Below, piece after piece: positions 1 to 11,000 of a stretch of DNA of 64,000 nt (position 1 is its first letter; each line of letters opens with the position of its first letter). The position numbers and the translations under genes were made by a program. Origin of the DNA: Streptomyces sp. NRRL F-5126 (lineage in GTDB: Bacteria; Actinomycetota; Actinomycetes; Streptomycetales; Streptomycetaceae); assembly GCF_000721265.1 (NCBI RefSeq), contig NZ_JOFZ01000017.1, positions 1 to 64,000 of the forward strand, given 5' to 3'. Under the pieces are notes generated by a model. That model searched no databases and was not told the origin of the DNA. It saw only the letters and a list, made by a program, of their open reading frames with translations.

Positions 1-151
1 AGCCGCAGCGTCACGCGACGGCCCGTCATCCACCGGCCCAGGACATTACGGGCAAACCGCCGGGTCGATCAGCGATCGAACCCCGCTGACGAATCGAGGT
101 CAACTTTGCTGTTGCTATCCAGCGAGAGGGTTGCGGGATCGGGCAGTGAGG

Positions 152-658
152 CTACACCTCACCCTCCAGCCAACGTTCGAATGGCGCGACCTCCGACAGC
201 TCGGAATTGATCGCCTTCAGCCCTCCAGCGAAGTCCTCGGCCAATTTCGAGAGCATCGCAACTAGCTCACTCTGCGCAATGCTCTCGCACTCCGGGTCTG
301 GAACCCAATTGGTCCGCGAATCACAGTGAATCATCACGAGATCTCCGCTTGGTCGGAAGGTCAAAGTCCTCTCGATGCCTTGCGAGTAAAGATCCACCTC
401 GACTTCGCGGCGTTCACGCACACTCACCAGAAGCGACGGGAGTTGCTCCATGAAGGCAGACAAGTCATACGCGACATCGAGCGGCCACTCATCATTCCCG
501 AAGCCGCCAATGTGAAATCTGCCGCCTCCAACATCGGAGAGTGCGCTACACGCCTCCATAACGAGAGTTTCGTACTCTCCACCGGGCTCCAGACTCGCTG
601 AATCAGGAGTTAGGGCACCTGACGGCACGGCCAGATTGAACGACACAGAGAAGGTCAT
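152..658 (-). CDS. Candidate immunity protein of the RHS toxin (hypothetical)
   Basis: The protein has 168 residues, is acidic, and has no signal peptide or membrane segment, so it should stay in the cytoplasm. I do not recognise its family. The case for immunity is positional: it lies 12 bases downstream of the RHS toxin gene on the same strand. Its ribosome binding site (AGGAGG) overlaps the toxin stop codon, which suggests translational coupling. Base composition is much lower in GC than the chromosome to the right and matches the adjacent toxin tip, so the two were probably acquired together. By analogy with polymorphic toxin systems it would bind and block the C-terminal toxin domain. 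That role is inferred; no motif proves it. Confidence 0.65.
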   Translation of the reverse strand: MTFSVSFNLAVPSGALTPDSASLEPGGEYETLVMEACSALSDVGGGRFHIGGFGNDEWPLDVAYDLSAFMEQLPSLLVSVRERREVEVDLYSQGIERTLTFRPSGDLVMIHCDSRTNWVPDPECESIAQSELVAMLSKLAEDFAGGLKAINSELSEVAPFERWLEGEV

Positions 659-670
659 CTCTCCAGCCTC

Positions 671-3600
671 CTAGTTCGGGCCAATGATCGGGAATCCCGT
701 CTTGTACAGACCATTTGGACTCGGTACGACGGTAGCTGCGCGCGCCTGGACAATGCTCCCATCCGGCATGATCACCTGCCCCATTCCCTCCGGGATCTGC
801 ACCGACCTGGGACCGGCTCCTTCGACATGGAGCCCCTTGAGGAAATCTGCAGCAGCGTCGTTGTCCAACCATTGACCTTGCTGGTTCCCAGTACTGCGAG
901 CACGATCAGTCAGAGCCTTCGTGTTCTTCGCCCCAGCGCCATGAGTCTTGAATGTGTGACCCCACGTTTTCACGCTGTTAGAAGCCCAGTTCACACACCC
1001 ATTGCTGTTGTGAACCAGGACCGGCGTCTGACCAGCGAGTACATAGTACGTGTGCAGCTGGTTGACAGTGAGGTTGTACATGTCCGCGTCACCGGCGATC
1101 GTGACGACTCGTGCAACGCGGACATGCTTGTTTGCCGCTGTGATCAGGGCTTGGCCGGGCTTGAGCCGGCCGGCTGGGACCCAGGTGTGCGTGCTGTCGT
1201 CCCAGAAGGGATGCTTCGACGTCGTGTGGAGGACGGCCGTGTGGCCCGGTGAGGTCTGGATCGTGAGGTCTACGAGGTCGTAGTCGTGGTTGATATGTGT
1301 TGCTGTGACCTCTTCCGGCCCCTTGTGCCGACCCGTGTCCGGGTCTGCCGCTTCTACCTCGTCGCCGGTTTGAATATCGCCGATCTTTTTGGTTTTTCCG
1401 TCCTGCATGAGGACGGGAGTTGACGGGGTGAAGCTGCAAGGACCCGAGGAGCCCTTTGGACCTTTTTTGCCGCCGGATATTCCTTCACCGAACGCCACTC
1501 CAATGAGGGCCGCCGTGAACTCCGACAGCGACGAGTTGGCCTGACGGAAGCAATCTGACTTTTTGCCCAGCCCTATGCAGGTATTCCACTTGAGTGATGC
1601 GAAGTTTTCGCGATCTGCCTGGTTATCCACTCCATAGCAAGACAGGTCACCTATATAGCAATTCTTAATGCCTTCCCTGATGAACTGCCTTGCGAACTCC
1701 TTGGCGTATTTCCACTTGGAATTAATCGAGTAGTGCTTAAGAAGTTTTATCTTGCCATCGTTGTTCTCATCCGTGCCACTTGTTTCAACGCCCGCCTTAA
1801 TGTTGTCCGCGTCACCAGGTGATTGGTGGCGACCGGGGTCGTCGACCAAGGCGCCACGGTGGGATGACACTGGTCCGCACTCGTCCCATCCGCCCACACA
1901 GTCCGCAGTTCGCAGCCCTGAGGGATCGGCGTTGTCGACAGGGTTGTTGTCGGCGTAGGCGTAGCCGTTCCATTGCTGGGGATCGTCGTTCACGAGCAGT
2001 GGATCGGGGCTCAGGAACCGGCCGAGGGCTGGGTCGTATTCGCGTGCGCCGAGATTGGTCAGGCCGGTCGTCGTGTCCTGTGTGCCGCCCACGAATCCCT
2101 TGTCGCCGGGCCAAGGCCCCGCGGCGTCGCCAGCGCGGGCTTCGCCGAAGGGGGTGTAGGCACGGCGGGTGACTGCGAGCGTGGCGGCGTCGATGTCGAT
2201 GGTGGCGGTGCCCTGAGGGTCACTGACCAGGTAGCCGAGGGTCGACGTGCTCTTGCCCGCGGTAGCCGTGCGCACCGCTGTGGGGGCGCCGGCCATCGCG
2301 TAGTAGCGCGTCGCCTGTGTCACGGTGCCGTCCGAGCCGATGGTGAGCTCGTCGCTGCCCAGGTAGAGGGTGGTGGTTCCGTCGTCGGTGCGGGCTACCT
2401 GGTTGTCGTCCGCGTCGTAGTGGTAGCCAGTGGCGTGCTGCTCGGTGCCTGTCTTGTCCGTGGTGAGCGTGGACAGCTTGCCGGTGGCGGTCCAGGCCAG
2501 TTTCGCGTCCTGGTTGTCCTGGGCGTTCGCGGAGTTCGTTGTGGCGATGGCCGTCGGGTTGCCGTCAGCGTCGTAGGTGTAGTTCTGCGTCGTCTGGCCG
2601 ACGGTTACCTGTGAGACCGCGTGCGTGGAGCCGGGTGAGTCGTATGCCTCCTTGGTGACCACGTCTTTAGCGGTGTCGCCCGTCGGGTCGTGGTCCGTCT
2701 TTGCGGTGCGGTCACCGCTCACGTCGTAGGTGTAGGACTGCCAGTACGGCGTGGGGCCGCCGATGTTGGAGGCCTTGGGGGTCGCGCTGTTGCAGTCGCC
2801 GATGCCGTTGATCGACGGGGAGGGCGCGGTGTTGGTGCCCTGGGTGTCCGTCCATGCCTGGGTGAGGCGCGACAGGTAATCGTAGGTGTAGCACTGGGTG
2901 TCGGTGTGCGCGGCGTCTTGGGCGTCGCTGTCGGAGGTGATGCGGCCCGACGCGTCATAGGTGTAGGAGACGGTATCGACGGCCGCCGTGCTGTTCTCGG
3001 CGTTCGTGGTGGCCGTCAGGAGGCGGCCGGTGGCTGCTTCCCAGTTGTTCGTGGTGACGACCTGTGCCGGCTGGTTGCCCATCGTTGCCCGCGTGACCTG
3101 GCCGAGGGGCGTGTAGTTGGTCCAGGCGACGTAGACGTCGCTGCCCCCGAGCGTGGTGGGCAGGCCGGTGCCGTTGTAGCCGTGGTGGACGGTTTCGTCG
3201 GGCAGCAGGGAACCTGCGCCGGTCGTTGCCATGCGAGTGGTGTCCGGGAGGGCCTGGACCGGCGTGTACGTGTTGGTGCTGGTGTACGTGATCGGGGAGG
3301 CATTGTGGTAAACGCCGGCCGGGACCGTGGTGACCGTCTTCGTGGGCTGGTAGCCGACGTCGTAGCCGAGGATCGAGGCGGTGTACTCGGGCTTGCCCGA
3401 CGCTCCGTAGCTCGTGGACGAGGCCATCTGGCCGAGAGCGCCGCTGGGGTCGTAGGTCCACGCAGCCAGCAGACTGCCGTCTGTGCTCGTTCCGTTGTAC
3501 TCGTGGAGCTTTCGGCCCAGAGCGTCGTAGTCGTAGGTGAGCGACCTCTTGCCCGCATTGTCGCGGGCCGTCAGCACTTCACCGTCGTCGTCATAGGTGG

Positions 3601-6600
3601 TGGTCGTCGTCCCTGTGTCAGGGTCCTTGGACGAGACGACGTTGCCGAGCAGGTCGTAGCTGCTGGACCAGGTGACCGCCTTGCCCGCTGTGCTGTCAGG
3701 ATCCGTGGCGGACGGCAGCGGTCCCGTCTTGGTGACGTTGTTGCCGCTTGAGTCGTACGTGTAGAGGGTCTTGTCGTACGTGCCGGTGGGTGACTGGCCG
3801 TCGAATTGCTTGAGCTCGGTGGTCTGGCCACGGCCGTCCGTGAGGGTGGCGGTCGGCGTGCCGCCGGCCGGGGGTGTGACGTCTGTCTCGTCGGCTCCCT
3901 GGTAGGCCGTCACCGTGCTCCACTGCTTCGTCCCCAGGGAGTACAGCGCGCTGTCGACGGTCCGCCCCTGTCCGTCAAACGTGGTGTGCGTCGAGGACGG
4001 GATCTGACCGGGTACGGGGGCGACGAGCTTGCCCGAGGGTGCCGAGTCGGCGTTGTAGAAGGGGGCGTCTGTTTCCGTCGTCCACCCGTGGGAGTCGTAA
4101 GCCGTGTCGGCGATCAGGCGACCGGTGGAACCGTCCTTCGGTGTGGACTGTTCCTGGCGCGAACGGAGCAGTGCGTCGTAGATCTGATAGTCGACGCTGT
4201 AATCACCGGAGTCGAGCAACTGCTGGCTCTCCACGACGGACGGTGCCGTGCTGGACAGGGTGTAGGTGAACTTGTCGTTCGGCTGGTTGGGGTTGGACGA
4301 CTTCGCGTGACCGGGGAGCCAGACTGCTGTAAGGCGGCCAAGCCCGTCGTAGGTCTCCGTGGTCAGCCGCTGGTTCATGTCCAGTGTGGTGAGGGCTGCC
4401 TGCCGGCCAGGATCGAACGTGGTGGTGGTCGGCCAGCCCTTGGCGTTCTTGGTCACCTTGGTCACCGGCAGGTACTTCTGCGCGGTGGCGGTACTGCCGT
4501 AGCTGGTGCTGGTCTTGCGGCCGAGGGGGTCGGACGTCGCCGTCACACGCCCGTATGCGTCATACGAGGTGGAGTCCGCTGCGGCCCAGGTGAGGGTCCC
4601 GTCGGAGGACACCGACTTCGCGCTCTGCGTGCTGGTCGCGTTCCCCGGACCGGGTATTGCCCCGAGTGTGGTGCTCTTGTCGTACCACGTCTTTGTGTCG
4701 GCCGTTGTATGGGCGTCCGGAGCGTTCACGCATGCTCCGGCCTCGCTGATGACCTCGGAGGGGAAGTTGGTCATGTTGCGATCGGCATCGGATGCGTAGT
4801 GCGTCGTCGTGCACTGCTCCGGAGTGGTGCTGCCGGCCACAGGTTTGCCGTCGGAGCCGACCTCCCCCTTGTCGTCGACCCGGACGGGGAGTCCGGTTCC
4901 GGCGTCGTACGTGGTGTCAGTCTCGGTGGTGCGCCAACTGCCGTCCTTCTTCAGGTCCCTCTTGATCGCCTCGCCTATCCCACTGTGGCGTGCGACCAGA
5001 TCCGGAAGCCCATCGCCCTCATCCTTCGTCGCTGTGGGAGCCGACAGCCAGGGGTGGCTCACCGACTCGCTCTGAGGCTTCCCGCCGTCCTTGTCGTAGA
5101 CGGTGGTCTGGTAGACGAAGCCACTCAGCGCGTCGTCGTCCGTGATCGAGGTCCCCGTCAGATCCGTGACCTTGACGCTCTTGGTCGTTCCGGCGGTCGA
5201 AGTAGCGTCCCCGTTCATGCCGCGGAGGTAGTCCGTGACCGTCTTGGTCACCGGGTCCGGGCTCTTGCCTGTCCGGGTGATGACCTCGCTGTAACCGCGG
5301 AAGTCGCCCCATGTCCGGTCCTTCTTCGCGGTGATGGGGTTGTCATCGTGATGCCAGGCAGTGCCGTCTTTGTACTCGTACGTGGTGACGATCGAAGGCG
5401 AGCCGGACGCGGCGATGTCGTTCTCGTCGACCTCAGTGACCGGGTACGTGTAGAACCAGTCGAGGATCGGATCCGGGTAACCAGGCGGACTCCATCGGAC
5501 CGGATAGCACGTGGAAGTGTCGGCGTCTTCCTTTGGCGGCGCCGTGCGGCTGCAGGTATGGCTGCTGTCGTAGGTGACCGTGATGGTTTCGCCGGACTCA
5601 GTGGTGATGGATTGGAGGCGGTAGCGGTTGAGTGGGGGTATGTTCTCCGGCTGCTCCAGCCCGTCCACCCGATTCGGGAGCCCCGCCTGCCCAGAGAACT
5701 TGACTGCGGGAGTCGTCGTCTTGGAGCCGCCACCTCGCGTGTCAGCGCCGGTGCGCTGAACGGAGGACAGCCACATCGCAGGCTTGGTGCCGTCACCCGG
5801 GTCGGGGTAGCTCTGGCTGAGGCTGTAGGTGTCCACCGTCGACCAGGCCGGTGTGGCGAGGGACTCATCCCACACCTTCGTCGTGACGCTCTTCAGCCGC
5901 ATGGTGGACCAGAAGGAAGGGCTGTAGTTGTCGCACGTTCCCGAAGAGCCGCAGTTTAGGTCATAAGGGACGTCCGGCCAGTGGGATGCCGTCGCGCTTG
6001 TCGGCGCCTTCGTACAGTCGACGCCACTCTTGCCGTCACAGCGCTGCGCGACCGCGAAGGAGATCTCCGCAGCAGGAGTGGCCTTCGCGACATAGTCCTT
6101 GACCTGCTGGCCATAGGCAATGAGCGTGGGATATCCACCGCGCGTGTACGACGTCAGCGTATGAGTGCTACCACGGCCGTAGTAGTTGCGTTCCGCTGCG
6201 TAGTGATAGACGGTGATGTTCTTGTTGGGATCAACCGTGAAGTCAAGGTTCCAGCGCCAGCCTTGAGTGCACTCCGATTTGTCGAACGTCGATGCATGAC
6301 ACGGCTCACCTGTGTCATTGCCGTAGACAGGCACACCCCACGCAGAGTTGGTACTGGCGTCGCTTCCGTTGCCACCCGCGGCAGACGGAAGGTGATCAGC
6401 GCCGAAGTAGTACTGCGTGCCGTCATCCTTCGTGAGGCGCCAGTAGGTACCACCGTTCAGACCGTTGTCCGCACCGGAGAGCTCCTCGACCAGGGCCCCG
6501 TCATCGTTCGCTATACGCCACTTGCCCGATCCGGCCGGGACCAGCGTGCCCGATGAACTGCCCAGGGAGAGAGTCGCGTTGTCACCTGCCCAGCATTCGT

Positions 6601-7723
6601 CACCGTCTTTGGTCTGGCCGTCGTCGGAACAGGGGCGGTAGGCGCGCTCGATGGATCCCGTGTTGTAACTCCAGCCGTCGCCCACCCAGGATGCTTGGTT
6701 GTTCGTGGCGGAGGTGCGCCCGTCGATAGAAGCTGAGTTGTAGTCGAAGGACACGCTTGGCGCGTCACCACCCACAGAGGGTGGAACTGTCAGCGGATAG
6801 GAGTAGGTGAAGGCGCCTGTGTTGCCGCTGGTGCCCCACTTGCCTGACGGGGCAAGCGACGTCGCCGAATACGTTCCGGCCGTGCCGGCGGGGGCCGCAG
6901 ACGCTGCCAGCACGACGGGCTGTCCGGCTGTTCCGGTGTCTGCTGCGGGGAGAGCGACGTCAGCGACGAGACGCTTGCTCTCAACATCATTCGCCGCCGC
7001 GGTCACGGGCGTCCGAGTCTGGCAGGCGGCCTTCTCCGGGGTGGTCACAGAACACGCCGGCAGACTGACAAGACGTAGCCTGGAGGCGTAGTCGCCACCG
7101 TAGGCCTCGGCGAAGGAAGAGTAGTCGAGCGCTATGGACGCGTGAGCAGGTTCGGCCTGGCGCGCGTCGGCACGAGTGAGCGAGACGATCACACCGTTGA
7201 TGCCGGCGTCCTGTGCTGTCTTGTGGCTCGCCACAGTGACGTGCACCGTACCCGGCGCTGCGGCATGTGCCCCCTTGGACAGCGCGGACTTGACGTCCGA
7301 ACGGCGTGGCAGGAGACCTGAGTCCAGAACGCCGGAGGCGCCGATGGTCACCGGAGTTCCGGCAGCTTGGACAGGTGCATGTGATGTCGTGAAGGGCTGC
7401 GCTTCGGCTGCCGCGAGGGGTGACGTGAGCGGGGCTACCGGAGCAGCGTTCAGCGTGACCTTGGCTGTGGCGGCCTTCGGCCACGACACATGGGAGGCGT
7501 GGAAGGCCTTCATCACCGGCTTTGCAGCACTACTTGAAGCGGAGCCGCCGACGTCCGTCACATCGACCGAGTGGGCCTTCGCAAGTGGGAACGGGGACCA
7601 GAGATCGGGGCGCGCTGCTGCCGCGGCGACCGGGGTGAGCAGCGTGCTCGACAGTGCGAAGGACGCAAGCGCCGTCACCACCGTACGCACCGACTTGAGC
7701 TTCACGAAACGTCCGCGAGCCAT
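671..7723 (-). CDS. Secreted RHS-repeat polymorphic toxin with Hint domain and C-terminal toxin tip
   Basis: A very large secreted protein of about 2350 residues. Starting at ATG 7723 gives a clear signal peptide (basic MARGRFVKLK, hydrophobic stretch, then AAAAARP); an in-frame start at 7792 would add 23 residues before it. The body holds many YD/RHS repeats (forms of YDxxGR and YTYDxxGN) and ends at the RHS core border with LGAREYDPALGRFLSPDP near residue 1900. A Hint autoproteolytic domain follows at about 2096-2239: Cys first, HPFW block, ending VLVHN. The last ~111 residues are a separate toxin tip with GHTFKTHG, QGQWLD and YKTGFPI motifs, resembling a compact BECR-type nuclease toxin; that identification is tentative. 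Expected action: an RHS cocoon is exported, Hint cleaves, and the tip enters a competitor. GC falls towards the 3' end, as expected for an exchangeable tip. Confidence 0.88.
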   Translation of the reverse strand: MARGRFVKLKSVRTVVTALASFALSSTLLTPVAAAAARPDLWSPFPLAKAHSVDVTDVGGSASSSAAKPVMKAFHASHVSWPKAATAKVTLNAAPVAPLTSPLAAAEAQPFTTSHAPVQAAGTPVTIGASGVLDSGLLPRRSDVKSALSKGAHAAAPGTVHVTVASHKTAQDAGINGVIVSLTRADARQAEPAHASIALDYSSFAEAYGGDYASRLRLVSLPACSVTTPEKAACQTRTPVTAAANDVESKRLVADVALPAADTGTAGQPVVLAASAAPAGTAGTYSATSLAPSGKWGTSGNTGAFTYSYPLTVPPSVGGDAPSVSFDYNSASIDGRTSATNNQASWVGDGWSYNTGSIERAYRPCSDDGQTKDGDECWAGDNATLSLGSSSGTLVPAGSGKWRIANDDGALVEELSGADNGLNGGTYWRLTKDDGTQYYFGADHLPSAAGGNGSDASTNSAWGVPVYGNDTGEPCHASTFDKSECTQGWRWNLDFTVDPNKNITVYHYAAERNYYGRGSTHTLTSYTRGGYPTLIAYGQQVKDYVAKATPAAEISFAVAQRCDGKSGVDCTKAPTSATASHWPDVPYDLNCGSSGTCDNYSPSFWSTMRLKSVTTKVWDESLATPAWSTVDTYSLSQSYPDPGDGTKPAMWLSSVQRTGADTRGGGSKTTTPAVKFSGQAGLPNRVDGLEQPENIPPLNRYRLQSITTESGETITVTYDSSHTCSRTAPPKEDADTSTCYPVRWSPPGYPDPILDWFYTYPVTEVDENDIAASGSPSIVTTYEYKDGTAWHHDDNPITAKKDRTWGDFRGYSEVITRTGKSPDPVTKTVTDYLRGMNGDATSTAGTTKSVKVTDLTGTSITDDDALSGFVYQTTVYDKDGGKPQSESVSHPWLSAPTATKDEGDGLPDLVARHSGIGEAIKRDLKKDGSWRTTETDTTYDAGTGLPVRVDDKGEVGSDGKPVAGSTTPEQCTTTHYASDADRNMTNFPSEVISEAGACVNAPDAHTTADTKTWYDKSTTLGAIPGPGNATSTQSAKSVSSDGTLTWAAADSTSYDAYGRVTATSDPLGRKTSTSYGSTATAQKYLPVTKVTKNAKGWPTTTTFDPGRQAALTTLDMNQRLTTETYDGLGRLTAVWLPGHAKSSNPNQPNDKFTYTLSSTAPSVVESQQLLDSGDYSVDYQIYDALLRSRQEQSTPKDGSTGRLIADTAYDSHGWTTETDAPFYNADSAPSGKLVAPVPGQIPSSTHTTFDGQGRTVDSALYSLGTKQWSTVTAYQGADETDVTPPAGGTPTATLTDGRGQTTELKQFDGQSPTGTYDKTLYTYDSSGNNVTKTGPLPSATDPDSTAGKAVTWSSSYDLLGNVVSSKDPDTGTTTTTYDDDGEVLTARDNAGKRSLTYDYDALGRKLHEYNGTSTDGSLLAAWTYDPSGALGQMASSTSYGASGKPEYTASILGYDVGYQPTKTVTTVPAGVYHNASPITYTSTNTYTPVQALPDTTRMATTGAGSLLPDETVHHGYNGTGLPTTLGGSDVYVAWTNYTPLGQVTRATMGNQPAQVVTTNNWEAATGRLLTATTNAENSTAAVDTVSYTYDASGRITSDSDAQDAAHTDTQCYTYDYLSRLTQAWTDTQGTNTAPSPSINGIGDCNSATPKASNIGGPTPYWQSYTYDVSGDRTAKTDHDPTGDTAKDVVTKEAYDSPGSTHAVSQVTVGQTTQNYTYDADGNPTAIATTNSANAQDNQDAKLAWTATGKLSTLTTDKTGTEQHATGYHYDADDNQVARTDDGTTTLYLGSDELTIGSDGTVTQATRYYAMAGAPTAVRTATAGKSTSTLGYLVSDPQGTATIDIDAATLAVTRRAYTPFGEARAGDAAGPWPGDKGFVGGTQDTTTGLTNLGAREYDPALGRFLSPDPLLVNDDPQQWNGYAYADNNPVDNADPSGLRTADCVGGWDECGPVSSHRGALVDDPGRHQSPGDADNIKAGVETSGTDENNDGKIKLLKHYSINSKWKYAKEFARQFIREGIKNCYIGDLSCYGVDNQADRENFASLKWNTCIGLGKKSDCFRQANSSLSEFTAALIGVAFGEGISGGKKGPKGSSGPCSFTPSTPVLMQDGKTKKIGDIQTGDEVEAADPDTGRHKGPEEVTATHINHDYDLVDLTIQTSPGHTAVLHTTSKHPFWDDSTHTWVPAGRLKPGQALITAANKHVRVARVVTIAGDADMYNLTVNQLHTYYVLAGQTPVLVHNSNGCVNWASNSVKTWGHTFKTHGAGAKNTKALTDRARSTGNQQGQWLDNDAAADFLKGLHVEGAGPRSVQIPEGMGQVIMPDGSIVQARAATVVPSPNGLYKTGFPIIGPN

Positions 7724-8034
7724 CACAGATCCCCACCACTCGGCCATGATCTTCAAGCAATCGATGCAATCTAAGCGACGCGAGCACGTCAAAACATCAT
7801 GAGCAGGTCATGAGCTTCTCCGACTTCGGGGCTGAAACTTCATGGGGAGGTAAAGAATTGGCCAAGCAGTCGAGCTTGTCGTGGTCGCTTGGCCCAGTAC
7901 GTACCCATTAACGGCGATGTGTTGGGCGTTGTTCAGCACACTGTCCCCACAACTCCTTCGGGTTGTGGACTAATGTGCGCTGCCGCTCGGGATCCTCCGG
8001 GCTTCCTCCGGGCTTCTCCGAGAGATGAGGGCAC
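7724..8034. other. Divergent intergenic region between the RHS toxin and DNRLRE genes
   Basis: This 311-base stretch separates two divergent genes and should hold promoters in both directions. It is relatively AT-rich between about 7840 and 7930. A short hairpin (CCACAAC / GTTGTGG, 7947-7968) sits just before the rightward gene. The rightward start at 8035 is preceded by GATGAGG. I cannot assign -35/-10 boxes with confidence. Confidence 0.5.
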
Positions 8035-11000
8035 ATGAGACAAAGCGTGATCCGCACTCAGAGCCGGAATGGGAGGTTCCGTAGACGCGTCCCAGCATGG
8101 TTCGCAGGAAGCGCGGCGCTGTTGATGCTTACCGGCACAACAGGCGTCTCCTACGCAGACACCACGCCACCCGCGGCCTCACCGACCACGCTGGAGCAGG
8201 CTGAGGACACTGCCGCCGCGCAGGCGGCGAGCAGCGGGCAGCCTGTCGCTGTGGACGCTGCCACCGACACGGTGAGCACCCTCACCGCAGAACCGAACGG
8301 CTCGTTCCTTCGCACCATCAGCTCTCAGCCCGTGCGCCTCCAACGCAGCGGCGGTTGGGTTCCCCTGGATGCCACGCTGCACCCGGCGGAAGGAGGGGGC
8401 TATGCGACAACGACGACCACGTCTCAGCTCACGCTCTCAGGCGGCGGCTCGGGCCCTCTCGCCGTGATGCAAGACGGCAGTCGGCAACTGTCCCTCACCT
8501 TCCCTTCACCGCTCCCCACACCGACGGTCACCGGGGACACTGCCCTGTACCAAGACGTTCTCCCCGGGGTGGACCTGAGAGTCAGTGCCGATGAGCAGGG
8601 CGGCTTCTCCGAGGTCCTCATCGTCAAGTCTCAGGACTCAGCGGCAAATCCGGAACTCACACACCTTGAGCTCACCACGGCTGCCCAAGGTGTCCAGGTA
8701 GCCGCCGACTCCGGAGGCAACCTCACGGCCAGCGACGTGGCCACAGGGGACGCCGTCTTTCACGCCGCCGCGCCGATCATGTGGGACTCGTCGACGACGG
8801 CGACAGATCCCACCTCGGGGGCCTCGCCGGCGCGGACATCCGCCCGCACGGTGACAAACGCCGACGAGACTGCCGCCGACGGCACCGTGACCACAGACGC
8901 AGTCGACGAGCCGGCGCCAGGCGCCCACCAGGCTCCTGTAGAAGTCAGCAGCACGGACGGACAGCTCACCCTGACTCCCGATGCCGGACTGCTCAACGAC
9001 TCCGCCACGCACTACCCCGTCTACATAGACCCGACATGGGTGCCGGTCTCCCACTCGTCGTCCGCCTCCACGTACGTACAGTCGGCCTACCCCGGCACGA
9101 GCAACTACAACGACAAGGGCAACAGCCTCGGCGTCGGGGACCAGGGATGGACATCGCCGACGGGCGCGGAGCGTTCGTACTACCAGTTCAGTATCGGCTC
9201 GACCATGGGTGACAAGCACATCCACTCGGCCGAACTGGACGTGACGCAAAGCTACTCGGCCGACTGGAGCTGCACGAAGTACAACGTGACAGCACGCAAC
9301 GTCGGCCCCATTCACACCACCACCACGTGGAACGCTCAGCCAGGCCTCTACAGCGATACCGACACCGAGCCGTTCACAGGGTCCAACAACAAGGATTGCG
9401 CGGGTGGCACAAGGGGCGGCTTCAACGTCACCTCAGCCGTGGCGAACGACGGGGACGGCACCGTCACCTTCCGTCTGACGGGCAGCGAAAGCAACCGGAC
9501 CGCTTTCAAGCGCTTCAACAAGAAGGCCACACTGGCCATCCGTTACAACACCAAGCCCAACGTCCCGTCGTCGCTGAAGGCTTCGCCCGCGCCAGTGAGC
9601 CCCGCCACCCAGGGCTGCGACTCGGACACTTACGGCTGGATCGGGAAAACCAGCAGCGTACGCGTGTCCGCCCATGTCAGTGACCCCGACGGCAGCAAGC
9701 AGAACATCCACGGCGAATTCGCCTTCTGGGACAAGGGCGGCTCCGGCACCGCAACGGCTCACAACCTCATCAGCACCGGCGACGCCGCCGGTGAGGGCAA
9801 CAACGTACCGGGCAGCGGGGGCACCTCGGCCATCACCGTCGCCACGAGCAGGCTCTCCGACGGCCACAAGTACGGATGGCACGTCCGCACCAACGACGGC
9901 ATAGACACCTCAGCAGAATCCGCCTACTGCTACTTCTGGTACGACGACACCGCACCGAACACCATCCACGCCACCACCAGCGACTTCCCGACGGACGGCA
10001 CGGGCACCAAGCACGAGGGCGACCCGGCCACCTTCGCCCTGTCCGCCACCGACCCCGCCCCCTCGGGCGCGCACGCCAGTGGCCTGAGCCACTTCGACTA
10101 CTCGACCGCGTCGGCCGCGGCCCTCGCAGGCGACGGCGGCACCCACGTCAGCGCCAATGCCAACGGCGGCGCCACAGTCACCCTCACTCCCACTGCCTGG
10201 GGCAGCAACACCCTCTACGTGTCCGCCGTGGACAAGGCAGGCAACCAGTCGGCAACGGTCTCCGTCCAGTTCTACGTCCCCGCAGACCTCACCAAGACAG
10301 TCCACCCGGGCGACGTGGACGGCGACGGAACGCCCGACCTCCTCGCGGCCGACGGCACGTCCGGCAATCTGGACCTCATCGCGCCGAGCCACGAAGTCCC
10401 CAATTCGGGCGGCACACCCGCACCGCCGCTCGCCTCCAACGCCGCGAACGGCCCGACCGGCAGCGACGGCAGCCACTCCTGGGCCGACACTCTTCTCGCG
10501 CACCGCTCATCCGCCACTCACAGCTCCACCGGCAACTGGGTCGACGACCTGTGGGCCTACCGCAACGGCCACCTCTCCTTCTATGCCAACAACCTCAACA
10601 ACCAAGGCGGTTTGGCAGGAAACAGCAACCTCTACTACACCCGGGCGAACCACAGCGACATCACCTCTCGACCGCCTTGCACGGCCGGTGACTGCACCGC
10701 CTACGCGACCGACTGGAGCCACGTCACACAGATGATCGCGCCCGGAGACGTCAACGGGGACGGTCACCCCGACCTCATCACCGTCGAGAACAAGCAGCTC
10801 TGGCTGTATCTCGGCTCCGCCGCATCCGGCCAGTTCGATGCAGCCGAGAACCTGAGCACGCTCGACTGGAGCAACCGCACCCTGATGGCACCGGGGGACG
10901 CCAACGGCGATGGTCGTCCCGAGCTGTGGACGCGTCGCAATAGCGATGGCGTTATCTTCCAGTACGCCCTCCCCGCGACAACCCCGACACTCGGCAGTCC

